In this document: positions 6,933 to 12,841 of the stretch, piece by piece
Position numbering within the stretch: the first letter of the stretch is position 1
How the letters are laid out: every line of letters starts with the position of its first letter
Source: Hyphomicrobiales bacterium
GTDB lineage: Bacteria > Pseudomonadota > Alphaproteobacteria > Rhizobiales > JALURZ01
NCBI GenBank assembly: GCA_027058735.1
Contig: JALURZ010000093.1
Location: 1-13,554, forward strand
Length of the DNA: 13,554 nt
Reading direction: 5' to 3'
Made by a program: the position numbers and the translations under genes
The notes under the pieces: generated by a model
Database searches by the model: none
Told to the model about the DNA's origin: nothing
The model's input: only the letters and a program-made list of their open reading frames with translations

Positions 6933-7331
6933 GTGGCTGTTTTTCGCAAAATCGTGGCCTGGGCCGTCGGTGTCCCGCTGGCCCTCGTCATCATTGTGCT
7001 GGCGGTCGCAAACCGCGCGTCCGTCCGCTTTTCCCTTGACCCGATTTCCCCGGACAATCCGGTTTTCGCGCTCGACCTGCCGCTCTACATTCTGCTGTTC
7101 GCCGCCGTGCTTGCGGGCATTCTGGCGGGCGGCCTGGTGACCTGGCTGGGCCAAAGAAAATGGCGCCGCGCCTGCCGCGAGGCGCGCAGGGATGCGGCCC
7201 ATTGGCGCGACGAGGCCTTGCGCACGCGCCCGGCCGCCGGGCAGTCCGCGCCCGTTGCGCCCGTTGCGCCCGGCGCCCTGGTCGCCCGCACCGGGCCCCC
7301 GGCGCGTTCGCGCCCCGGCGATGCGTCCTGA
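6933..7331 (+). CDS. lapA: LapA-domain (DUF1049) inner-membrane protein
   Basis: A 132-residue protein with two membrane helices at about 7-26 (VAWAVGVPLALVIIVLAVAN) and 50-72, separated by a short loop holding NRASVRFSLDPISPDNPVFALDLPL. The NRxxVxFxLDP pattern followed by PLYILLFAAVLAGILAGG is typical of the LapA/DUF1049 domain. A basic Arg-rich segment (75-98, QRKWRRACREARRDAAHWRD) probably faces the cytoplasm. The tail at 99-132 is Pro/Ala-rich and contains a 9-bp DNA repeat. In E. coli LapA works with LapB in LPS assembly; the same role here is only inferred. The start is GTG with GAGGA (6922-6926) 6 bases upstream. It follows ihfB by 85 bases, as in many alphaproteobacteria. Confidence 0.85.
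   Translation: MAVFRKIVAWAVGVPLALVIIVLAVANRASVRFSLDPISPDNPVFALDLPLYILLFAAVLAGILAGGLVTWLGQRKWRRACREARRDAAHWRDEALRTRPAAGQSAPVAPVAPGALVARTGPPARSRPGDAS
7248..7274 (+). repeat. 9-bp tandem repeat in the lapA tail
   Basis: Two exact copies of GCGCCCGTT (7248-7256, 7257-7265) and a partial third (7266-7274, last three bases GGC). The 9-base period keeps the frame and encodes the PVAPVAPGA part of the proline/alanine tail. Confidence 0.8.
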
Positions 7332-7349
7332 CCGGCCGGCCCCAACCCG

Positions 7350-8240
7350 ATGACGCGCAAGGCAGAGCATATCCCCGCGCCACACCGGCTCGAAGGGCGG
7401 TGCGCCGCGGCCCTGCTTGTGCTGCTTGTGCTGCTTGTGCTGCTTGCGCCGGTCGCGGCGCCGCCGCAAAGCCGGGCCCAGGGCGCACAGCCCTTCGTCG
7501 GGGTTTCGCCGGAAGGGATCACCTGCCTGATTGGCGGGGCCGCCAAATCCGGCCTTGTCGAAGGGCCCGCGGTGGCGCCGGATATCGAGCCGTTGCACGA
7601 GTTCACGCTGATCACCCCGGAGGGGCCGCGCCTGACGGCCTGGTCCAGGGGCAAACCGTTCAGGGTGGGGGGCAAGGGGGAGTGCGAGCCGCATTTTCAG
7701 GTGAAGCTGCCGCTTGAGCCGGCGCAACTGGGGCCCTACATGCTGGCGATATCGGGCCCGAAGCGCCTTGTTGCGAAAAAACTGCCCGGAGACCTGGAAA
7801 TCCTGCCGCCGGACGATTCCGGCGCTGTCGCCTTGGTGGCGCGATATCTGAAATCGAAAGGGCTGGACGCGCAGCCGGTGGCGATTGTGCAGGCCTTCCG
7901 GGTCGATCTCAACGGCGATGGTGCGAAGGACATGCTCGTCAACGCGATCAACACCCAGCGCACGACCGCCAGCGCGGGCGAATATGCGGTTGTGCTGGCG
8001 CGTCTCGCCGGCGCGCCGGGCGAACCCGCCATCGCCCTGGCCGAGGACATCACGCCGGAGACCACCAGCTTCCAGAGCACCTTGTGGGAGAACACCATCG
8101 TCGCCATTGCCGATCTTGACGGGGACGGGGCCATGGAAATCGTGGTCTATGGCGAATTTTTTCGCGGCGAAGGCTGGGAAGTCCTGCGCATCAGGAACGG
8201 CAAGGCCGACCAGCCGCTGTTTTGCGGCTGCGGCGGCTAA
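7350..8240 (+). CDS. Secreted or lipid-free periplasmic protein of unknown function with FG-GAP/VCBS-like calcium loops
   Basis: A 296-residue protein I do not recognise. A basic N-terminus (residues 2-18) and a very hydrophobic core (ALLVLLVLLVLLAPVAA, 21-37) form a signal peptide, with a plausible cut near SRA-Q (41-44). The mature part begins with FVGVSPEGITCLIGG. Two acidic loops, VDLNGDGAKDMLV (185-197) and ADLDGDGAMEIVV (254-266), match the D-x-D/N-G-D-G pattern of FG-GAP/VCBS calcium-binding repeats, usually found in beta-propeller or surface proteins. They are 69 residues apart. Two cysteines lie near each end (C59, C112; C292, C294), so periplasmic disulfides are possible. The start ATG has no clear ribosome site and lies 18 bases after lapA, so coupling to lapA translation is likely. 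Codon use resembles its neighbours. Confidence 0.75.
   Translation: MTRKAEHIPAPHRLEGRCAAALLVLLVLLVLLAPVAAPPQSRAQGAQPFVGVSPEGITCLIGGAAKSGLVEGPAVAPDIEPLHEFTLITPEGPRLTAWSRGKPFRVGGKGECEPHFQVKLPLEPAQLGPYMLAISGPKRLVAKKLPGDLEILPPDDSGAVALVARYLKSKGLDAQPVAIVQAFRVDLNGDGAKDMLVNAINTQRTTASAGEYAVVLARLAGAPGEPAIALAEDITPETTSFQSTLWENTIVAIADLDGDGAMEIVVYGEFFRGEGWEVLRIRNGKADQPLFCGCGG
7413..7448 (+). repeat. 9-bp tandem repeat in a signal-peptide core
   Basis: Three exact copies of CTGCTTGTG (7413-7439) and a fourth ending GCG (7440-7448). It begins exactly at codon 22 and encodes (Leu-Leu-Val)3-Leu-Leu-Ala. Gain or loss of units would keep the frame and change the length of the hydrophobic core. Confidence 0.9.
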
Positions 8241-8247
8241 AGCGATC

Positions 8248-8256
8248 TGGTATAAG
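8248..8256 (+). promoter_or_regulatory. Candidate extended -10 promoter for pyrF
   Basis: TGGTATAAG is a good extended -10 element (TGn plus TATAAG). It lies 8 bases after the stop of the preceding gene and 35 bases before the pyrF ATG. There is no good -35 at 17 bases, as can be the case for extended -10 promoters. It could give pyrF-trpFBA their own transcript. Confidence 0.4.
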
Positions 8257-8290
8257 GCGTGCGCAATCAACCGGTCCCGAACACGCGATC

Positions 8291-9001
8291 ATGAAACACC
8301 CTGACAACCCCGTATTCTGCGCCATTGACACAGCCAATGTCGCGGACGCCGCAGCGCTGGCCGGCGCGCTTTCGGGCGCGGTGGGCGGCCTCAAGCTGGG
8401 CATGGAATTTTTCTATCGCCACGGAGCTGCCGGATATCGAGCGGTCGCGCAGGCCGGATTGCCGGTTTTTCTCGATCTCAAGCTGCACGATATTCCCAAC
8501 ACGGTGGCTGCCGGGGTCCGCTCCTTGCTGGTGCTTGAACCCGCGATCGTCAATGTCCATGCCGCGGGCGGCCCGGTCATGATGCGCGCCGCCAAGGAGG
8601 CGGCGCAGGCGGGCGGAGAAAAAGCGCCGCTGGTTATCGCGGTCACCGTGCTGACCAGCCTGGACGATGCCGACATCGCGGCCGCCGGCGTGTCTTCGGG
8701 CACCGCGGAACAGGCGCTGCGGCTCGCTGTGCTGGCCCGCGAGGCCGGCCTCGATGGCGTCGTGTGCAGCGCCCATGATATTCAGCGGGTCCGCCATGAG
8801 TGCGGGGATGGGTTCAAGCTGGTCGTTCCCGGGCTGCGCCCGGCGGGCTCTGCCCATGGCGATCAGAAGCGGGTCATGACCCCGCGCGAGGCCCACCGGC
8901 TGGGCGCCGATATTCTGGTGATCGGGCGGCCGATCACACAGGCGCGCGATCCTGTGCGCGCAGCCCGCGATATCGCGGCCGACCTGGAGCGGGCGTCATG
9001 A
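8291..9001 (+). CDS. pyrF: Orotidine 5'-phosphate decarboxylase
   Basis: A 236-residue cytoplasmic TIM-barrel enzyme that converts OMP to UMP, the last step of de novo UMP synthesis. Seen: FCAIDTAN with Asp12, LKLGMEFF (34-41), the catalytic signature FLDLKLHDIPNTV (60-72) with Asp62-Lys64-Asp67, AVTVLTSL (117-124), VVPGLRP with the phosphate-binding Arg183, and ILVIGRPIT (208-216). The start is taken as ATG 8291, giving the family N-terminus KHPDNPVFCAID. An upstream in-frame start at 8222 would overlap the previous gene and add 23 residues unlike the family. No strong ribosome site is visible. trpF follows after 35 bases. Confidence 0.95.
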   Translation: MKHPDNPVFCAIDTANVADAAALAGALSGAVGGLKLGMEFFYRHGAAGYRAVAQAGLPVFLDLKLHDIPNTVAAGVRSLLVLEPAIVNVHAAGGPVMMRAAKEAAQAGGEKAPLVIAVTVLTSLDDADIAAAGVSSGTAEQALRLAVLAREAGLDGVVCSAHDIQRVRHECGDGFKLVVPGLRPAGSAHGDQKRVMTPREAHRLGADILVIGRPITQARDPVRAARDIAADLERAS

Positions 9002-9036
9002 ATTGCGTTCGCGCGCGGGCGGGTTAGAATGGCGCC

Positions 9037-9750
9037 ATGACGGCAAGAGTGAAAATCTGCGGGCTCAAGGAGCGCGAGAGCGTGGCGGCGGCGATCAGCG
9101 CGGGCGCCGATTTCGTCGGCTTTGTGTTCTATGAGCCGAGCCCGCGCCATGTCGCGCTCGGCGATGCGATGCGGCTTGGCGAACTGGTGCCGGCCGGCGT
9201 GAAGCGCGTCGCCCTGGTGGTCGATGCCGATGAAGTCCGGCTGCTCGAAATCGCCCGCAACGTAAAGCCCGATTTCTTCCAGGCCCACGGGTCCGAAACC
9301 CCGGAGCGGGTGCGCACCATACGCGCGGCGACCGGCATTCCGGTCATCAAGGCGATCAAGGTGGAGGACGCGAGCGACCTGAAGGCGGCGGAGTCCTATC
9401 GCGGGGCGGCGGACATGCTGCTGTTCGACGCCAAGGCGCCGCGCGATCTGGCCGGCGCCCTGCCCGGGGGCAACGGGCTGGCGTTTGACTGGTCGCTGCT
9501 GGACACCGTTGAGAGCGGCGCGGAATTCATACTGTCGGGCGGTCTGGACGCGGACAATGTGGGCCAAGCCATCGCGGTGACCGGCGCTGCCATTGTCGAT
9601 GTCTCGACGGGGGTGGAAAAATCTCCCGGCATCAAGGATCTGGACAAGATCGCGCGTTTCATCGCGGCGGCGAAGGGCTCTGGCGCCAACCGCAAGATGG
9701 GCCGCGAGGCACAAAGAGCGCTTTCAACCAGCAGGTCTGACGTTTCATGA
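9037..9750 (+). CDS. trpF: Phosphoribosylanthranilate isomerase
   Basis: A 237-residue TIM-barrel enzyme that rearranges N-(5-phosphoribosyl)anthranilate to CdRP, the third step of tryptophan synthesis. Seen: VKICGLKE with general base Cys8, FVGFVFYEPSPRHV (26-39), LFDAKAP with general acid Asp131, GGNGLAFDW (144-152), ILSGGLDADNV (165-175), and the phosphate-binding DVSTGVEKSPGIKD (188-201). The C-terminal 20 residues (about 218-237) are longer and more basic than needed for the barrel. Its stop overlaps the trpB start as ATGA, suggesting coupled translation. The order trpF-trpB-trpA without trpC or trpD is the usual split arrangement in alphaproteobacteria. Confidence 0.96.
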   Translation: MTARVKICGLKERESVAAAISAGADFVGFVFYEPSPRHVALGDAMRLGELVPAGVKRVALVVDADEVRLLEIARNVKPDFFQAHGSETPERVRTIRAATGIPVIKAIKVEDASDLKAAESYRGAADMLLFDAKAPRDLAGALPGGNGLAFDWSLLDTVESGAEFILSGGLDADNVGQAIAVTGAAIVDVSTGVEKSPGIKDLDKIARFIAAAKGSGANRKMGREAQRALSTSRSDVS

Positions 9751-10973
9751 GCACAAAGCCGCCCCGCGAGGTCAATTCCTACCGGACCGGTCCCGATGAG
9801 CGGGGGCGGTTCGGCATTTATGGCGGGCGGTTTGTCGCCGAAACGCTGATGCCGCTCATCCTCGATCTCGAGGCGGCCTATGAGGAGGCCGGCAAGGACC
9901 CGGCTTTTCAGGCCGAGCTTGACGATTTGCTGGCGCATTATGCGGGCCGACCCAGCCCGCTTTATTTTGCCGAACGGCTGAGCGGGCACCTTGGCGGCGC
10001 GAAGATCTATTTCAAGCGCGACGAGCTCAACCACACCGGCTCCCACAAGATCAACAATTGCCTGGGGCAGATCCTGCTGGCGCGGCGCATGAACAAAACC
10101 CGCATCATTGCCGAAACCGGCGCCGGCCAGCACGGGGTCGCGGTGGCGACGGTCGCGGCGCGCTTCGGCCTGCCTTGTGTCGTCTTCATGGGGGCGACGG
10201 ATATCGAGCGCCAGAAACCCAATGTCTTTCGCATGAAGCTGCTGGGGGCCGATGTGCGCGCGGTCACCTCCGGGTCGGGCACCCTCAAAGACGCCATGAA
10301 CGAGGCGCTGCGCGACTGGGTCGCCAATGTGGCGGACACGTTCTACATCATCGGCACGGCTGCCGGCCCGCACCCCTATCCCGCCATGGTGCGCGATTTT
10401 CAGTCGGTGATCGGCAATGAGGTGCGCGAGCAGATCATGGCGGCGGAAGGCCGGCTGCCCGACTGTCTGGTTGCCTGTGTTGGCGGCGGATCGAACGCCA
10501 TCGGGCTGTTTCATCCGTTTCTCGACGACGATGAAGTCGAGATGTTCGGGATCGAGGCCGGCGGGCTGGGCATCGACACGCCCGATCATGCCGCCTCGCT
10601 GAGCGGCGGCAGTCCCGGTGTGCTGCACGGCAACCGCACGTATCTTCTGCAGGATGACGACGGGCAGATACTCGAAGGCCATTCGATTTCCGCCGGGCTC
10701 GATTATCCCGGCATCGGACCCGAACATGCCTGGCTGCGCGACACCGGGCGCGTGACCTATGTGCCGGCGAGCGATGCGCAGGCGCTGGACGCGTTTCAAC
10801 TGTGCACCAGGCTGGAGGGCATCATTCCGGCGCTCGAGCCCGCTCATGCGCTGGCCTTCGTGACGCAGCACGCACCGGCGCTCGGCGCCGACAAGATCCT
10901 GGTCATGAACATGTGCGGGCGCGGCGACAAGGACGTGTTTGCGGTCGCCGAACATCTGGGCGCGGAGATGTAG
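9747..10973 (+). CDS. trpB: Tryptophan synthase, beta subunit
   Basis: A 408-residue PLP enzyme that joins indole and serine to make tryptophan; forms an alpha2-beta2 complex with TrpA. Seen: FGIYGGRFVAETLMPL (22-37), the PLP lysine Lys101 in NHTGSHKINN, catalytic Glu123 in AETGAGQHG, the phosphate-binding GGGSN (246-250), SISAGLDYPGIGPEH (313-327), LEGIIPALEPAHALA (356-370) and CGRGDKD (390-396). All catalytic residues of the family are present. This is the standard TrpB1 type, not TrpB2. It overlaps trpF by 4 bases and ends 3 bases before trpA. Confidence 0.98.
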   Translation: MSTKPPREVNSYRTGPDERGRFGIYGGRFVAETLMPLILDLEAAYEEAGKDPAFQAELDDLLAHYAGRPSPLYFAERLSGHLGGAKIYFKRDELNHTGSHKINNCLGQILLARRMNKTRIIAETGAGQHGVAVATVAARFGLPCVVFMGATDIERQKPNVFRMKLLGADVRAVTSGSGTLKDAMNEALRDWVANVADTFYIIGTAAGPHPYPAMVRDFQSVIGNEVREQIMAAEGRLPDCLVACVGGGSNAIGLFHPFLDDDEVEMFGIEAGGLGIDTPDHAASLSGGSPGVLHGNRTYLLQDDDGQILEGHSISAGLDYPGIGPEHAWLRDTGRVTYVPASDAQALDAFQLCTRLEGIIPALEPAHALAFVTQHAPALGADKILVMNMCGRGDKDVFAVAEHLGAEM

Positions 10974-10976
10974 GCC

Positions 10977-11816
10977 ATGGCGATGTCTCCCGACGGCAAA
11001 ACCCGGCTGGACCGGCGTTTCGATGACCTGTCGGCTGCCGGGCGCGCCGGTCTCGTGACCTTCATCACCGCCGGCGATCCGGACACCGAGATATCGCGCC
11101 GGATCCTTGCCGGGCTTCCCGAGGCGGGCGCCGACATCATCGAGCTGGGCATGCCGTTTTCCGACCCCATGGCCGATGGCCCCGCCATTCAGGCGTCCTC
11201 CCAGCGGGCGCTCAAATCCGGCCAGACCCTGAAAAAAACCCTCGATATGGTGCGCGGGTTCCGTGCGCGCGACGACGCAACGCCGATTGTTCTGATGGGG
11301 TATTTCAACCCGATCTATATTTACGGGGCCGGCCGGTTCCTGAGCGATGCCCGCGATGCCGGCGTCGATGGCCTGATCGTGGTCGATCTGCCGCCCGAGG
11401 AAGACGATGAATTATGCCTGCCGGCACTCAAGGCCGGGCTCAATTTCATCCGCCTGGCGACCCCGACCACCGACGACAGGCGCCTGGGCGCCGTTCTCGC
11501 CAACACCAGCGGTTTTGTCTATTATGTCTCCATTGCCGGTATCACGGGCACCCGCGCACCCGACATGGCTGGCGTGGAGACGGCGCTTGAGCGGTTGAAG
11601 GCCCGCACCCGCCTGCCCGTTGCGGTGGGTTTCGGCGTCACCACGGTGGATCAGGTGCGGGCCATCGGCAAGGTCGGTGATGCGGTGGTGGTGGGCTCGG
11701 CGCTCGTCAATATCATCGAGAAACGCGCCCAGGCCGGCGCCGGGGCCGGCGAAACGGTTGACTCCGCCCTGGACTTCGTGCGCCAACTTGCACTTGGCGT
11801 GAAGGCAGACAGCTAA
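10977..11816 (+). CDS. trpA: Tryptophan synthase, alpha subunit
   Basis: A 279-residue TIM-barrel subunit that splits indole-3-glycerol phosphate into indole and glyceraldehyde 3-phosphate, passing indole to TrpB through a tunnel. Seen: FITAGDPD (29-36), IIELGMPFSDPMADGPAIQ with Glu56 and Asp67 (the same 11-residue spacing as Glu49/Asp60 of Salmonella), MGYFNPIYIYG, GLIVVDLPPEE, GFVYYVSIAGITGTR and VAVGFGVTT. The start is ATG 10977. GGAGA (10964-10968) inside the trpB end lies 8 bases upstream. A second ATG two codons later is less well spaced. accD starts 19 bases downstream. Confidence 0.97.
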   Translation: MAMSPDGKTRLDRRFDDLSAAGRAGLVTFITAGDPDTEISRRILAGLPEAGADIIELGMPFSDPMADGPAIQASSQRALKSGQTLKKTLDMVRGFRARDDATPIVLMGYFNPIYIYGAGRFLSDARDAGVDGLIVVDLPPEEDDELCLPALKAGLNFIRLATPTTDDRRLGAVLANTSGFVYYVSIAGITGTRAPDMAGVETALERLKARTRLPVAVGFGVTTVDQVRAIGKVGDAVVVGSALVNIIEKRAQAGAGAGETVDSALDFVRQLALGVKADS

Positions 11817-11835
11817 ACCACGGGGAACCGCTCGC

Positions 11836-12771
11836 GTGAACTGGATCAAGAATGTCGTCCGCCCGAAAATCCGGGGCATCTGGCGCAAGCGCGATGGCCG
11901 GGAAAACAAATGGGTGAAGTGTCCCGAAACCGGGCAGATGGTGTTTCACCGCGACCTGGAAGCCAACCAGTTTGTCATTCCCGGCAGCGGCTATCACATG
12001 CGCATGGCCGCCAGGACGCGGCTTGAGAGGCTGTTTGACGGCGGCGAGTTTGAGCAAATCAAACCACCGGAGGTTCCGCTCGACCCGCTGAAATTCCGCG
12101 ACGAACGCCGCTATACCGACCGGTTGAAGGATGCCCGGGCAAAGACCGGGCTGGACGATGCGATTCTGCTCGGCACCGGCCGGCTCGACGGGCTCCAGAC
12201 GGTCGCGGCCATGCCCAAGGACCCGCCCATGAACGCGAAATCCTGCGCGGCCGCCGGCGGCGCGCGCATGCAGGAAGGAATCCTGTCCCTCATGCAGATG
12301 CCGCGCACGACGATCGCGGTCCAGCGCCTGCGCGAGGCGCGCCTGCCCTATCTGGTGGTCCTGACCCATCCCACGACCGGGGGCGTCACCGCTTCTTACG
12401 CCATGCTCGGGGATATCCACATAGCCGAACCCGGCGCGCTGATCGGCTTTGCCGGGCCCCGGGTGATCGAACAGACAATCCGCGAAAAACTGCCCGCAGG
12501 CTTTCAGCGCGCCGAATATCTGCTCGAGCATGGCATGGTCGACATGGTGGTCCACCGCCACGATCTGCGCGCGACCTTGAGCCGGTTGTGCCGCATGCTG
12601 CTCAAGGCGCCCGCGTTGACGGAAATCATCGCCGCGCCCGCCAGAGCGAACGGCCCCGTGCCGGAACCCGGGCAGAGCGGGGAGGCGGACACCGATACAG
12701 CAGACCTCGTGGTTGATGCGCCGGGCGATCGCGCGCGCGGCGATGCGGCCCACAAGGACCAGACCGCCTGA
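11836..12771 (+). CDS. accD: Acetyl-CoA carboxylase carboxyltransferase beta subunit, internally rearranged
   Basis: AccD with AccA forms the carboxyltransferase that moves CO2 from biotin to acetyl-CoA, the first step of fatty acid synthesis. The 311-residue frame is open and both flanks are clearly AccD: MNWIKNVVRPKI, WVKCPETGQMVFHRDLE, DPLKFRD (83-89), then GGARMQEGILSLMQMP (141-156), TTGGVTASYAMLGD (180-193) and GFAGPRVIEQT (204-214). Residues 126-140 (MPKDPPMNAKSCAAA) do not belong to the family. The matching DNA read on the minus strand gives AAAQDFAFMGGSLGMAA, the missing core motif, and about 24 further residues expected before GGARMQEG are absent. Only Cys29 of the usual four zinc-ribbon cysteines remains, which is usual in alphaproteobacteria. 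The tail 265-311 is acidic and variable. The start is GTG with GGGGAA (11822-11827) 8 bases upstream. As sequenced, the enzyme is probably inactive. Confidence 0.93.
   Translation: MNWIKNVVRPKIRGIWRKRDGRENKWVKCPETGQMVFHRDLEANQFVIPGSGYHMRMAARTRLERLFDGGEFEQIKPPEVPLDPLKFRDERRYTDRLKDARAKTGLDDAILLGTGRLDGLQTVAAMPKDPPMNAKSCAAAGGARMQEGILSLMQMPRTTIAVQRLREARLPYLVVLTHPTTGGVTASYAMLGDIHIAEPGALIGFAGPRVIEQTIREKLPAGFQRAEYLLEHGMVDMVVHRHDLRATLSRLCRMLLKAPALTEIIAAPARANGPVPEPGQSGEADTDTADLVVDAPGDRARGDAAHKDQTA
12205..12254. other. Short inverted segment inside accD, bounded by 6-bp inverted repeats
   Basis: GCGGCC (12205-12210) and GGCCGC (12249-12254) bound a 38-base core (12211-12248). Flipping the core restores, in frame, V-A-A-A then QDFAFMGGSLGMAAG joined directly to GARMQEG. 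That is the standard AccD sequence except that about 72 bp (24 residues between GMAAG and GARMQEG) is still missing. The event is therefore an inversion plus a deletion, either together or in sequence. It keeps the frame open. Confidence 0.9.
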
Positions 12772-12782
12772 CCGGCGGCTCC

Positions 12783-12816
12783 GCGCGCCAGCGCGCGCGC
12801 GCGCGCCGCACTTTTT
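12783..12816 (+). terminator. (GC)n tract with following T-run after accD
   Basis: GCGCGC (12783-12788) is followed after CA by an alternating (GC)8 block (12791-12806), then CGCAC and TTTTT (12812-12816). The blocks can pair as a GC-rich hairpin near a short T-run, so a weak terminator between accD and folC is possible. The alternating purine-pyrimidine block could also adopt Z-form. Confidence 0.35.
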
Positions 12817-12841
12817 CACCATGTCACGAGACGGGAACCCC

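Noticed and set aside
6885..8270. 461-residue minus-strand frame opposite lapA and the exported protein
   Set aside because: Repeat-derived low complexity (KQHKQHKQ) comes from the 9-bp repeat read backwards. The plus strand has proper signal-peptide, membrane and calcium-loop features.
8222..8290. Upstream start for pyrF at 8222
   Set aside because: It would overlap the preceding gene and add 23 residues not found in the family.
9396..10955. 519-residue minus-strand frame opposite trpF/trpB
   Set aside because: Shadow frame; the plus strand holds complete TrpF and TrpB with all catalytic residues.
12111..12308. Minus-strand frame containing AQDFAFMGGSLGMAA as a possible small gene
   Set aside because: It is not a gene. 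The AccD-like residues appear only across the inverted segment, and the rest of the frame is shadow sequence. It is used as evidence for the inversion.
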